A DNA stretch of 64,000 nucleotides from Acidobacteriaceae bacterium (GTDB lineage: Bacteria; Acidobacteriota; Terriglobia; Terriglobales; Acidobacteriaceae). Numbering within the stretch: the first letter of the stretch is position 1; each line of letters starts with the position of its first letter. Under the pieces are notes generated by a model. The model was not told the origin of the DNA, made no database searches, and saw nothing but the letters and a program-made list of their open reading frames with translations. Location: NCBI GenBank assembly GCA_003134855.1, contig PLCS01000010.1, positions 124,001 to 188,000 on the forward strand, given 5' to 3'. Below are positions 50,762-60,086 of the stretch, in pieces. The position numbers and the translations under genes are program-made.

Positions 50762-53569
50762 TTAGTCCACCGTAACTGTGGTGAAGGTCACGTAGCTTCC
50801 CAGCACATTACCGTCAGAGAATGAAACTACGAACTGATTGTAGCCCCAGAAAAGTGAAAAGGTGTCGCTGCAGGTGAATCCGGGGTCTGGAACCTGTGGG
50901 GGATAAGTAACGGTCACTTTCACCGTTCCCGGCCCGTTTCCGGAAGCCGGGCTCAAGCTGCCGTTGGGAGGGGGGGGATAAGGAAAGTTCTGAAGGGATG
51001 CCGTCCATGTGACTCCGGTTGCGGGCTGGACGGAGAAAGTGGCCGTCCCACTGCCTCCGGCGCAGCCGCCAATAACTGGCGGGTTGAGTGCGAGGGTTGC
51101 TGGAGTAATCGAGTCAACTCCCGACGAAACCACACTGCCATTCCCGGAAAGGCTGATCACTATGGGGGATGCCGGGAAGTTACCGGTAATGCCAAGCGCC
51201 GCATACTCACTCTGAGCCACCGAGGGAGTGAAGAGATCCGTGATGGTGCATGTGCCGCCGACTGGGAGTGTCATCCCGGAACAACCGTCGCTGACCAGAG
51301 TGAAGTCCGGAGACTGAGCGGGGTTCGGCCCACCGACCACCGCACCGGAGATGGTTACAGGAGCGGTACCGCTGCTGGTCACCGTCACCGATTGGGATGA
51401 GCTGGCAACCCCAAGCGCCTCGGTTCCAAAATTCTGAGAAAGGACTGAAACGCACACCGCGGCCTGAGGGTTCGGAGGAGTGCCTTGGGGAAGGTTTTGT
51501 AGGTCTCTTTGCAGATCACTTACCCCCACAGCGAATGTGGTAATGTCGCCCGCCAGGCCGAGGCTGAGGTTGCCGATTATTGTAGTGAGGAGTTCGACGT
51601 TATCCTTTCCCGTGGGGGCAGGGTTCTGAATATAGCTGGAAGCCACAACCAAGGTGTGAATTCCCTCGTAAATCTCAGCAGCTACAACCAAGGGCGAAGC
51701 CACAACAACAGCACCTGTTTTGGTAACAATCAAAATCGCAGACGGTGCTAACTTCAAGGTGTTGATAATCAGGTCGTATGCGGCGGGAGAGGTACTGATC
51801 GTCTGATTGAAGTACAGAAGGTTAGATGCGACACCCGAGGCAGTTGCTCCCCCGCTATTGGCCACCTCAAAATTGGATTCGAGCACAGCCTGAGCAGAGA
51901 GGCAACCCGTGCCCGTCGCGGCCTGGGCGGTTATAGCGGCTCTTCCAGAAACGAGATTCCTTAAGCCCGCGGGCACCGCGCTCGCGCCAACCCCAGCCGA
52001 GTTGGTCAAAGACTGCAGAAGAGCCAAAGACACTTGGTCGATCTGGCCAAGTTCGGTTGGTCCTATTATCACGGGCTGTCCATTTGTTGTCCCGAGATTT
52101 GCTGACGACGCCGTACCGTCGACGACGGCTTGTATCTGGGGAATGATTGCATTCAATGTGCCGATAAGGGCGGTGAGGTCGGAAGATACAGGGCCCGAGG
52201 TGATTTCGGAGCTGAGCTGATTGGCGACGGCAAGTTCGCCCTCCAACAGGCCTAATGTAACGGTTCCTGGAACACTTGGAGGCGCTACAGGCACGGCGGC
52301 GATTTGGAGTTGTACACTGCTGGACTGAGCGGAAGACTGGACCACTACGACATTGACCGCACCACTGAAAAAAGTAGTACCGCTTCTGATCACGGGAACA
52401 GGCACGATAAGAGACGTCGGGCTGACAAATATTGGCTGAATGTCAACAGAGAATCCGCCAGATGAGGAAGAGAAGTTGACCGTTGCGGTGGAATCGAATC
52501 CGGAGCCGGTGATGGTGAGTGAATCGAATGGGTTGCCCGTGGTCTCGCTGAGCGAGCTGATTTGAACTGTCGACGGCGCGGATGTAATGGTTACCGTCGC
52601 CGACCCGGACTTTGTTGTGTCCTCGGTGCTGGTGGCCGTGACGGTGACGGGGTTGGTGGCAGGGACAGCGCTGGGCGCGGTGTAGAGGCCGGCCGTCGAA
52701 ATGGTACCGACAGTGGAGTTGCCGCCTTGAACGCCGCTCACGCTCCAGGCGACCGTCGAGCTGTAGGCTCCGGTTCCTGTGACAGTGGCTGCGCATTGTG
52801 AAGTTTGCCCTGTCTGCACTGACGCGGGAGTGCAGGAGGCCGCAACCGAAGTGATCGTCGGCGGGTTGGTGGCAGCAGACAGAGTAATGGATGCAGAACC
52901 GGACTTTGTTGCGTCCTCGGTGCTTGTGGCTGTGACGGTGACGGGGTTCGTGCTGGGGACAGCGCTGGGTGCAGTGTAGAGGCCCGCCGCCGAGATGGTT
53001 CCGACAGTGGAGTTGCCGCCTTGAACGCCGCTCACGCTCCAGGCGACCGTCGAGCTATAGGCTCCGGTTCCTGTGACGGCGGCTGTACATTGTGATGTTT
53101 GGCCGGTTTGGACCGAGGCCGGAACGCATGACGCCGCAACGGAAGTGATGGTTGGCGGAGCAGCGGGCGGATTCAGCGTGATGGCGGCCGAGGCGGACTT
53201 CGTTGTGTCGGTCACGCTGGTCGCCGTCAAGGTCACGGTGGTGGTCGCGCTGACCGTGGCTGGCGCAGTATAAGTAACGCCTGTCACGGTGGAAGCGCTG
53301 AGTGCGCCTGCGCCGGAGCCGATGCTCCAGGTGACACCTGCATTGGAAGAGTCGTTAGAAACAGCCGCAGTGAAGGACTGCACCCCGTTGCCGCTGAGCG
53401 ATGCGGTGGTGGGGCTCACGCTGACACTGATGGAAGGTGGTGGGTTTGAATTCGATCCACTGTTGTTTCCTCCACAGCCGGAGAGGAAAACGAGCGCCGC
53501 AAAGCCAGAGAAACTGATCCTGAGTAGGATTGCCGAACCGGCGAAGTTTTTGCGAACGAACGTCTTCAT
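50762..53569 (-). CDS. Secreted lipoprotein with tandem bacterial Ig-like repeats
   Basis: 935 aa. The signal peptide ends in the lipobox 'ALVFLSGCGGNN' followed by an Asn/Ser linker. Residues about 45-340 are three Ig-like domains; domains 2 and 3 are nearly the same ('SVAASCVPASVQTGQTSQCT' and 'SVAASCTPASVQTGQTSQCA') with a 294-bp DNA period. Then a TIG-like unit ('SLTITGSGFDSTATVNFSSS') and a helical middle domain with no recognised family (about 440-690). The C-terminus has a choice-of-anchor-D type repeat ('NFGTEALGVASSSQSVTVTS', 'SGTAPVTISGAVVGG'). It is probably surface-exposed and binds other molecules. A tandem-repeat upstream region may control it. Confidence 0.8.
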   Translation of the reverse strand: MKTFVRKNFAGSAILLRISFSGFAALVFLSGCGGNNSGSNSNPPPSISVSVSPTTASLSGNGVQSFTAAVSNDSSNAGVTWSIGSGAGALSASTVTGVTYTAPATVSATTTVTLTATSVTDTTKSASAAITLNPPAAPPTITSVAASCVPASVQTGQTSQCTAAVTGTGAYSSTVAWSVSGVQGGNSTVGTISAAGLYTAPSAVPSTNPVTVTATSTEDATKSGSASITLSAATNPPTITSVAASCTPASVQTGQTSQCAATVTGTGAYSSTVAWSVSGVQGGNSTVGTISTAGLYTAPSAVPATNPVTVTATSTEDTTKSGSATVTITSAPSTVQISSLSETTGNPFDSLTITGSGFDSTATVNFSSSSGGFSVDIQPIFVSPTSLIVPVPVIRSGTTFFSGAVNVVVVQSSAQSSSVQLQIAAVPVAPPSVPGTVTLGLLEGELAVANQLSSEITSGPVSSDLTALIGTLNAIIPQIQAVVDGTASSANLGTTNGQPVIIGPTELGQIDQVSLALLQSLTNSAGVGASAVPAGLRNLVSGRAAITAQAATGTGCLSAQAVLESNFEVANSGGATASGVASNLLYFNQTISTSPAAYDLIINTLKLAPSAILIVTKTGAVVVASPLVVAAEIYEGIHTLVVASSYIQNPAPTGKDNVELLTTIIGNLSLGLAGDITTFAVGVSDLQRDLQNLPQGTPPNPQAAVCVSVLSQNFGTEALGVASSSQSVTVTSSGTAPVTISGAVVGGPNPAQSPDFTLVSDGCSGMTLPVGGTCTITDLFTPSVAQSEYAALGITGNFPASPIVISLSGNGSVVSSGVDSITPATLALNPPVIGGCAGGSGTATFSVQPATGVTWTASLQNFPYPPPPNGSLSPASGNGPGTVKVTVTYPPQVPDPGFTCSDTFSLFWGYNQFVVSFSDGNVLGSYVTFTTVTVD

Positions 53570-53961
53570 ACAACCTCCTGTGTGCGCTCCCGGCGCGGTT
53601 GAGAATACCCCCGGTTCGGACCTGCGATGGTGAACGGCCTTGGTTCGGGGCGATTTTGGCCGAAGGTAGAAGACTGACTGTGATTTGCATCAGAGGCGAG
53701 GCGGCGTTTGCATCACAGGTGAGGCGGCGAATGTGCAGCCTGACTGTGATTTGCATCGCATGAGACAGCGAGGGGAAGAACCTACCAGTGATTCTTGTCA
53801 CAGAACGCGGCAATGTCAACAAGTATTTTTAGTTGTTTTTGCCCCGTCTCAACCCTGGCTGTGCTCCTGCTTCCTGCTGTGCAGGTGCGGCGCGTCGTTC
53901 GTGCAGAGCGGCTATCATAACGGAAAGTGTAGAATTCGATGGTAAAGGAAGACAGCCGCGC
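53570..53961. other. Divergent region between the Ig lipoprotein and pyrD
   Basis: 392 bp without a supported gene. It holds a direct-repeat block (53674-53757) and, near 53944, AAAGGAAG for pyrD. The ORF-track N-terminus of pyrD (from 53833) is non-conserved sequence. Confidence 0.5.
53674..53757. repeat. Direct-repeat block, candidate regulator site
   Basis: CTGACTGTGATTTGCATC occurs at 53674-53691 and 53740-53757, exact over 18 nt. Between them TTTGCATCA and GAGGCGGCG recur, so TTTGCATC appears three times (at about 53684, 53708 and 53750). The block lies about 105 to 190 bp upstream of the lipoprotein start codon. Confidence 0.65.
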
Positions 53962-54888
53962 GTGAAACCCGACATGAAAGTGACGCTGGCCGGCTTGGAG
54001 CTGGCCAACCCGATCATTGCCGCCAGCGGCACCTTCGGCTATGGCATCGAGTTTGAAGAGATCGTGCATTTGGAGCGGATCGGCGGCCTGGTCACTAAGG
54101 GCATCTCGATGGAGCCGATGGCCGGCCACGCCGCGCCGCGTATCATCCAGACCGCGGCCGGTATGCTCAACGCCATCGGACTCCAGAATGTCGGCGTGGA
54201 AGAGTTCATCAGCCGCAAGCTGCCGCCGCTCCGCCGCTATCCCCGCTGCAACGTCATCGTCAATGTCTTCGGCTACACGGTGGGCGAATACATCGCGGTC
54301 ATCGAGCGGCTCAATCAGGCTATGGGCATCTCGGCCTATGAGCTGAACGTCTCCTGCCCCAACGTCCACGCCGGCGGCATGGCCTTCGGTTCCGATCCAG
54401 GATCGCTGGAGTACCTTGTGGCCCGCGCCAAAACCGCCAGCGCCCGGCCGCTGATCGTCAAGCTCTCGCCCAACGTCACCTCCATCGCGCACATGGCCAG
54501 GATCGCCGCCGAGGCCGGGGCCGACGCGGTCAGCCTGACCAATACCTTTCTGGCAATTTCCATTGACGCCGAGACCCGCCGCCCGCGCCTCAGCAATATT
54601 ACCGGCGGCCTCTCCGGCCCGGCCATCAAGCCCATCGCCCTGCGCATGGTCTACGAGACCGCCCGCGCCGTCAGCATTCCGATCATCGGCATGGGCGGCA
54701 TCACGACTCCGGAAGATGTGGTCGAATATCTGCTGGCCGGCGCCACAGCCGTCGAGGTGGGCACGGCCAGCTACGCCGACCCGCGCGCCGTCGAGCGGCT
54801 GGCCAGGGGCCTCGAATCCTGGTGCCGCGGCCACGGGGTCGAGCACGTGGCCAGCCTGACCGGAGCGCTGGAGATCGCGCGGGATTGA
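53962..54888 (+). CDS. pyrD: Dihydroorotate dehydrogenase (class 1B catalytic subunit type)
   Basis: FMN TIM-barrel enzyme oxidising dihydroorotate in pyrimidine synthesis. 308 aa from the GTG at 53962 (AAAGGAAG about ten bases upstream); the ATG at 53974 is the alternative. 'LELANPIIAASGTFGYGIEF', 'GLVTKGISMEPMAGHAAPR', 'NAIGLQNVGVEEFI', and the active-site Cys in 'ELNVSCPNVHAGGMAFG' (class 1 enzymes use Cys as base). 'GITTPEDVVEYLLAGATAVE' and 'GTASYADPRAVERLARGLE' bind the FMN phosphate. The PyrK partner of class 1B is not in this window. Confidence 0.94.
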   Translation: MKPDMKVTLAGLELANPIIAASGTFGYGIEFEEIVHLERIGGLVTKGISMEPMAGHAAPRIIQTAAGMLNAIGLQNVGVEEFISRKLPPLRRYPRCNVIVNVFGYTVGEYIAVIERLNQAMGISAYELNVSCPNVHAGGMAFGSDPGSLEYLVARAKTASARPLIVKLSPNVTSIAHMARIAAEAGADAVSLTNTFLAISIDAETRRPRLSNITGGLSGPAIKPIALRMVYETARAVSIPIIGMGGITTPEDVVEYLLAGATAVEVGTASYADPRAVERLARGLESWCRGHGVEHVASLTGALEIARD

Positions 54889-55206
54889 TGGGACAGCGGT
54901 AGCGCTTCGCCCAAAACGCCGTTTTTCCCGGAAAGCTGCATTTTGTGTCAAATACACGATTAAAAATTAAAATACTGTGGAAAAAGCTTGCATAAGGCGT
55001 ACATACAAGGTATTTTTTTGAGTGGCTGTACTTTCCTGTAGGCCGATTCGGCCATGATTCATGGCGGGCGCAAATAGGAGAAGCTTGGACCATGCATCTT
55101 GCTGGTTTCAGCGACGGCAGCCGATAGGCTAGGTATGCGCTTCCGCCCTCGGGCAGCGCGTTCTCGATGTATGAAGCGGAAGATCGCGGTGTAAGAAGGC
55201 TACGAA
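54889..55206. other. Spacer between pyrD and the PAS-GGDEF-EAL gene
   Basis: 318 bp without a gene. An AT-rich stretch (54935-55020, for example CACGATTAAAAATTAAAATA) is unusual for this genome and may hold a promoter. AAGAAGG at 55194 serves the next start. No c-di-GMP riboswitch was recognised. Confidence 0.4.
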
Positions 55207-58200
55207 ATGCGCATACAAGCAGAAGCCAATCTCTCGGCCTTGATCGAGAGCACCGAAGACTTGATTTGGTCGGTGGACCCGCGCTTACGCTTGATTACCT
55301 TCAACCACGCCTTCAAAGAGTATTTCGAGCGAAATTATGGCGGCCCGGTCGCTCCGGGGATGAGCGTTCGGGAGCTGCTTCCGCCGGATCGCGCGGTGTT
55401 TTGGCTTCCGCTCTATGAACGGGCGCTATCGGGGAAAACGTTTTCCGTCGAGCACACCATCGCCGATGGCCGAACGCTCGAGATTTCCTTCAGCCCGATT
55501 GTGGTGGATGGGGAGACGATCGGCGTCTCCGTCTTCGGCAAGGACATCACCGAGCGGAAGAAAGCGGAGAGCGAGCTCCGCACAGCGGAAGCGGACCTCT
55601 CGGCCCTGATCGAAAGCACGCGGGACCTGGTCTGGTCAGTCGACCTCGATTACCGGCTGACGACATTCAACGGGGCGCTGCGGCAGAACATCGAAGAGAC
55701 CTTTGGCGTCCGGCTTGAGATAGGGATGCGCCATTACGAGTTGCTCCCGCCGGAGAGGGCGGCGCTTTGGCCGCCGTTCTATGCGCGCGCCATCTCCGAA
55801 GGCCCCTTCCGGGTCGAGTATACCCTGATCCTTCCCCGCATCCTTGAACTGGCCTTCAACCCCATCGTGGTTGATGGGAAAATTACCGGCGTCTCCGTAT
55901 TCGGCAAGGACATCACCGAGCGCAAGCGGGCCGAGGAGGAACTGCGCGAGAGCAGCGACTTCCTGAAAGAAGCTCAGCGGATTGGAGACCTTGGCTGCTA
56001 TGTCCTGGATATCTCCGCCGGAGTCTGGACAAGCTCCAGCCGGCTGGATGAGATCTTCGGCATCGACGAAAACTATGAGCGCTCCATAGCCGGATGGGAA
56101 GCCTTGGTGCATCCCGGCGACCAGGCGATGATGGCTGCCTATTTCGCCGGCGAGATCATTGGCGATGGAAAGCCCTTCGACAAGGAATACCGCATTATTC
56201 GCCAGACAGACCAAGCCGAGCGGTGGGTGCGTGGATTGGGCAGGCTCGACTTCGATGCCCGGGGCAAACCACTCAAGATGCGCGGCATCATCAGTGACAT
56301 CACCGCGCATAGACAATGGGAGATGCAGCTGCAAAACAGCGAAGAACGCTATCGCACCGTATTCGAGACCTGTCCCGATGCTGTCATGATTTCCCAGCGG
56401 AGCGATGGGGTGATCCTCGACGCCAATCAGACATTCCTCGATATGGCGGGGTACGAGCGCAACGAGATCGTTGGGCACACGACGACGGAACTTGGCATTT
56501 GGGTAAATGCCGGCGACAGGCAGAAATTAGTCGACGAGTTGCTCCGCAACACCGAGTTCCGGGATTTTGAAGTCCAGTCCAGGAGAAAGAACGGGGAGAC
56601 ATATTGGGTACGGTTGAACGCATCCTTGATTGAGATTGGGGGGATTCGATGCCTGCTGGCGTTCGCACAAGACATCTCTGCGGCCAAGGAGGCCAAGGAT
56701 CTCCTAACCGCGGCCGCCGAGGCACTGCGGCTGAGTGAGGAGCGCTACCGCACCGCCTTCCAGACCAGCATCGACGCCATCAATATCAACCGCCTGGACG
56801 ACGGCAAATATGTTGACTGCAATCAGGCGTTTCTTGACGTTTTTGGATATGAGCGCGAAGAAGTCATCGGGAAAACTTCGCTGCAACTGGGGGTATGGGC
56901 GGATATACACGACCGGATCACGATGGCGAATCAGGTGCAGGAGAACGGCAGTTGCCGGGGCCTGGAGGTTCAGTTCAGGAAGAAGAGCGGGGAGCTCTTC
57001 TGGGGGGTGATGTCGGCCTCGGCGATGGAGGTGGACGGTGTGCCCACCATCCTTTCGATCACCAGGGATTTGTCCGAGGTCAAGGCCGCGCAGAACGAGA
57101 TCAGGAGTCTGGCTTACTATGATCCGCTGACCGGCTTGCCCAACCGCCGCCTGTTATTGGAGAGGTTGCGCCAGACTCTGGCCGCCGGCGGCCGAGGCGG
57201 CCGTTTGCGCGCGCTGCTCTTTGTGGAGCTGGATAACTTCAAGATGTTGAATGAGACCATCGGCCATCTCAACGGCGACCTTCTGCTTATGGAAGTGGCG
57301 CGGCGCATCGTCACCTGCGCCCGCGAAGCCGACATCGTGAGCCGGTTCGGCGGTGATGAGTTTGCCTTGATGCTCGAAGATCTGAGCGAGATCGCCGAGG
57401 AAGCGGCGGCTCAGGCCAAGACCGTCGCCGAAAAGATCCAGGATTCGATTGGCCAGCCCTTCATGCTGGAGGGGCGCGAGTGCATCACTACCGCCAGCAT
57501 CGGGATTACCGTCTTTGGGACAGACCGGGAAGGCGCCAGCGAACTGATCCAGGAGGCCGACATCGCCCTCTATCAAGCCACGTCGGCGGGCCGCAACACC
57601 ATTCGCTTTTTCTCTCCCGCCTTGCAGACCGCCGTGAACGCTCGCGCCACGCTGGAGGAGGATCTCCGCCAAGCGATCAAGGCCAGGCAGTTCCTGCTTT
57701 ACTATCAGCCGCAAGTGGCGCGGGGCCGCTTGGTGGGCGCCGAGGCCCTGATCCGCTGGCAGCATCCAAAACGCGGCCTGGTGTGGCCCGACGAGTTCAT
57801 TCCGCTGGCCGAGGAGACGGGCTTGATTCTGCCGCTGGGAGATTGGGTTCTGGAGGCCGCCTGCGAGCAGCTTGCCGCCTGGGCAGGCCACCAGCAGTCC
57901 GCCCATCTCATGCTTGCAGTGAACATCAGCGCCCTGCAGTTCCGCCAGCCGGGCTTCGTCTCAACGGTACTGTCGGCCCTGGAGCGCTCCGGAGCCAACC
58001 CGAAGAATCTCAAGCTGGAACTCACCGAGAGCATGCTGGTCGAGAATATCGAGGAGGTCATCGCCAAGATGAGCGAACTCAAGGCGCATGGCCTGAGCTT
58101 CGCGCTGGACGACTTTGGCACCGGATATTCGTCGCTGGCCTACCTGAAGCGCCTGCCTCTCGATCAACTGAAGATCGACCGGGCCTTTGTGCGCGACATG

Positions 58201-58401
58201 CTGGTGGATGTGGCCAGCGGCGCCATTGCGCAAACCATCATTTCGCTGGGCCGCGCGATGGGATTGTCGGTGATGGCCGAGGGCGTGGAGAACGAAGAGC
58301 AGCGCGGCTTCCTCGCCGGTCTGGGCTGCCATACCTTCCAGGGCTTCCTGTTCAATCCCCCCTTGACGCTGGAGCAGTTCGAGGTGCTGCTTCTGCTATA
58401 G
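55207..58401 (+). CDS. Five-PAS diguanylate cyclase/phosphodiesterase (GGDEF-EAL) sensor
   Basis: 1064 aa, no membrane segment, so a cytosolic sensor that makes or breaks c-di-GMP. Five PAS units (about 5-119, 127-240, 250-370, 380-500, 510-630); the first two are near copies, sharing 'LSALIESTEDLIWSVD' / 'LSALIESTRDLVWSVD'. The GGDEF domain starts at 'YYDPLTGLPNRRLLLERL' (634); it has the inhibitory I-site 'READ' five residues before 'GGDEF', but the first metal Asp of FxDxDxFK is Glu ('LFVELDNFKMLNETIG'). The EAL domain is complete: 'GAEALIRWQHP', 'LAVNISALQF', 'LELTESML', 'ALDDFGTGYSSLAYL', 'QLKIDRAF' and 'MAEGVENEEQ'. The phosphodiesterase is probably active and the cyclase uncertain. Confidence 0.95.
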   Translation: MRIQAEANLSALIESTEDLIWSVDPRLRLITFNHAFKEYFERNYGGPVAPGMSVRELLPPDRAVFWLPLYERALSGKTFSVEHTIADGRTLEISFSPIVVDGETIGVSVFGKDITERKKAESELRTAEADLSALIESTRDLVWSVDLDYRLTTFNGALRQNIEETFGVRLEIGMRHYELLPPERAALWPPFYARAISEGPFRVEYTLILPRILELAFNPIVVDGKITGVSVFGKDITERKRAEEELRESSDFLKEAQRIGDLGCYVLDISAGVWTSSSRLDEIFGIDENYERSIAGWEALVHPGDQAMMAAYFAGEIIGDGKPFDKEYRIIRQTDQAERWVRGLGRLDFDARGKPLKMRGIISDITAHRQWEMQLQNSEERYRTVFETCPDAVMISQRSDGVILDANQTFLDMAGYERNEIVGHTTTELGIWVNAGDRQKLVDELLRNTEFRDFEVQSRRKNGETYWVRLNASLIEIGGIRCLLAFAQDISAAKEAKDLLTAAAEALRLSEERYRTAFQTSIDAININRLDDGKYVDCNQAFLDVFGYEREEVIGKTSLQLGVWADIHDRITMANQVQENGSCRGLEVQFRKKSGELFWGVMSASAMEVDGVPTILSITRDLSEVKAAQNEIRSLAYYDPLTGLPNRRLLLERLRQTLAAGGRGGRLRALLFVELDNFKMLNETIGHLNGDLLLMEVARRIVTCAREADIVSRFGGDEFALMLEDLSEIAEEAAAQAKTVAEKIQDSIGQPFMLEGRECITTASIGITVFGTDREGASELIQEADIALYQATSAGRNTIRFFSPALQTAVNARATLEEDLRQAIKARQFLLYYQPQVARGRLVGAEALIRWQHPKRGLVWPDEFIPLAEETGLILPLGDWVLEAACEQLAAWAGHQQSAHLMLAVNISALQFRQPGFVSTVLSALERSGANPKNLKLELTESMLVENIEEVIAKMSELKAHGLSFALDDFGTGYSSLAYLKRLPLDQLKIDRAFVRDMLVDVASGAIAQTIISLGRAMGLSVMAEGVENEEQRGFLAGLGCHTFQGFLFNPPLTLEQFEVLLLL

Positions 58402-58418
58402 GCCTTCGCCGAATTCGT

Positions 58419-58446
58419 TCCCTATTCCCTATTCCCTGCTCCCTGT
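58419..58446. repeat. Heptad array F4 (7-bp period)
   Basis: TCCCTAT, TCCCTAT, TCCCTGC, TCCCTGT. On the other strand these are AGGGAAT-type units, the same class as F5. It lies between the PAS-GGDEF-EAL gene and phoU. Confidence 0.75.
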
Positions 58447-58451
58447 ACTTC

Positions 58452-59144
58452 TCACTCCTCCGCCATGCTCATCTGGTGGCGCACGTCGGCGCCGCGAATC
58501 CAGAAGATGACGTCGGTAGCAATGTTCGCGGCGTGGTCTGCGATGCGCTCCAGATTCTTCGCCACCAGAATGGCGCGCATCGCCTGCTGCGTGCAGCCCG
58601 GCTGTTCCGCGATGAACTTCAGCAGGTCGTCGAGGGCGCGGCGGTTCATGTGGTCGATCTCATCGTCCATCTCGCGCACTGAATTGGCCAGCTGCGCGTC
58701 ACCCTCCAGAAAAGATTGCAAGGCCGTGCGGATCATGCGCCCGGCAAACTCCCCCATCGACGCAATATCCACCGGCAGATCGACCGCGTCGAGCTTCAGC
58801 ATCTCCCGGGTGCGGCGCACAATGCCCATCGACTGGTCGCCGATCCGCTCCAGGTCGCTGTTGATCTTGATGACCGCCAGGATGAAGCGCAGATCGATGG
58901 CCATGGGCTGCTCCTTGGCCAGCAGATCATAGGCCATCTCATCCAGTTCGCGCTGCGCTGTGTCGATAGCCCTCTCATTCTGCTTGACATACTTGCACAG
59001 GCCCTTGTCGCGCTGCAGGTAGGCGTCCACTGCGGAATCGACCGCCGTCAGCGAGAGGGCCGCCATGGCCAGCAGCTTGTCCTTGAGTTCGGCGAGCTGG
59101 ATCTGAAAGTGTATGCGCGGCAAGGCAGTTTCTCCCTTATCCAT
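58452..59144 (-). CDS. phoU: Phosphate transport system regulator PhoU
   Basis: 230-aa cytoplasmic protein of two three-helix bundles that represses phosphate uptake and PhoR signalling. Bundle 1 has 'RELDEMAYDLLAKEQPMAID' with 'DLERIGDQSMGIVRRTREML'; bundle 2 has 'SVREMDDEIDHMNRRALDDL' with 'NLERIADHAANIATDVIFWI'. These E/D-rich faces bind metal. Length is normal. No pstSCAB or phoBR genes are in the window, so it is separate from the transporter here. Confidence 0.95.
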   Translation of the reverse strand: MDKGETALPRIHFQIQLAELKDKLLAMAALSLTAVDSAVDAYLQRDKGLCKYVKQNERAIDTAQRELDEMAYDLLAKEQPMAIDLRFILAVIKINSDLERIGDQSMGIVRRTREMLKLDAVDLPVDIASMGEFAGRMIRTALQSFLEGDAQLANSVREMDDEIDHMNRRALDDLLKFIAEQPGCTQQAMRAILVAKNLERIADHAANIATDVIFWIRGADVRHQMSMAEE

Positions 59145-59236
59145 GATTGTGCATCATGGAATGTTAACAACAGACGAATATTCGGCGGCGCACCAGAACG
59201 GTCACGCCCGGCGCGGCAATGTTCTAACCTAGCAGC

Positions 59237-59878
59237 ATGGCAACTTCCATGCTCAGTTTCAACCCGGCCGAGTGCCAGCAACGGCAGATCTACAAGCTGA
59301 TGACCGGCATCATCGTACCGCGGCCGGTGGCGCTGGTCTCCACCGTAAGCCGCGGCGGCGTGGCCAACCTCGCGCCCTTCAGCTTCTTCTGCGGCGTAGG
59401 CTCCGCGCCGCCCACGGTGCTCTTTTGCCCGGCGCTGCGCCCCTCAGATTCAGATACGCCTGAGGCCGGTCAGCGAAAAGATACACTGCGCAACGTCGAG
59501 GAGACCGGCGAGTTCGTCATCAACGTGGTCAGCGAAGAGATCGCCGCGGCCGCCAACGCCTCCTCCGCCGAGGTGCCTTTCGAGGTGGACGAGTTCGTGC
59601 TCTCCGGGCTGACGCCGATCGTGAGCGAAGCCGTCCGCCCGCCGCGCGTCGCCCAGTCGCCCGCGCAGATGGAGTGCAGGCTCCTCCAGGTCATCTACAC
59701 CGGCCACGCGCCGGCCAGCGGCGTCATCGTGCTGGGCGAGGTCGTCCGCTTTCACCTGCGCGAGGATCTCTTCGAGGATTTTCGCGTCGATCCTGCGGCC
59801 CTCGACGCCGTAGGCCGCATGGCCGGCAACACCTGGGTCCGCACCCGCGACCGTATCGAGCTGATCCGGCCCAAGTGA
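59237..59878 (+). CDS. Flavin reductase family (FMN-binding split-barrel) protein
   Basis: 213 aa with the flavin-reductase-like split barrel: 'YKLMTGIIVPRPVALVSTVS', 'VANLAPFSFFCGVGSAPPTV', 'KDTLRNVEETGEFVINVVSE', 'MECRLLQVIYTGHAPASGVI' and 'LGEVVRFHLREDLFEDFRVD'. These proteins bind FMN and either feed reduced flavin to monooxygenases or act alone. No monooxygenase partner is adjacent. Divergent from phoU (92-bp gap). The start ATG at 59237 has no strong ribosome site. Confidence 0.88.
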   Translation: MATSMLSFNPAECQQRQIYKLMTGIIVPRPVALVSTVSRGGVANLAPFSFFCGVGSAPPTVLFCPALRPSDSDTPEAGQRKDTLRNVEETGEFVINVVSEEIAAAANASSAEVPFEVDEFVLSGLTPIVSEAVRPPRVAQSPAQMECRLLQVIYTGHAPASGVIVLGEVVRFHLREDLFEDFRVDPAALDAVGRMAGNTWVRTRDRIELIRPK

Positions 59879-59883
59879 AGGGC

Positions 59884-59907
59884 AGGGAAGAGGGAACAGG
59901 GAACAGG
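59884..59907. repeat. Heptad array F5 (7-bp period)
   Basis: AGGGAAG, AGGGAAC, AGGGAAC, AGG, six bases after the flavin-reductase stop. Confidence 0.7.
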
Positions 59908-60086
59908 TATGGTCCAAAAGGCAAGACTGCCGGCAAATCCGCTAACTTGCGAACTTGCTATCACTGCGAAGCGGTGGCTGACTTGCTGTCTTTTTACAAA
60001 ATAAAGATTCGATGCCGCATTCCAGGAACAATGAAAACGCGATAAAATTCCTTCTCGTTGGCAAGATTGCAAGAAGAGGGCTACGA

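Noticed and set aside
53782-54957. 391-aa minus-strand ORF opposite pyrD
   Set aside because: Shadow of a certain gene on the other strand.
54889-55206. c-di-GMP riboswitch before the GGDEF-EAL gene
   Set aside because: The GEMM-type conserved bases are not present; only an AT-rich stretch is seen.
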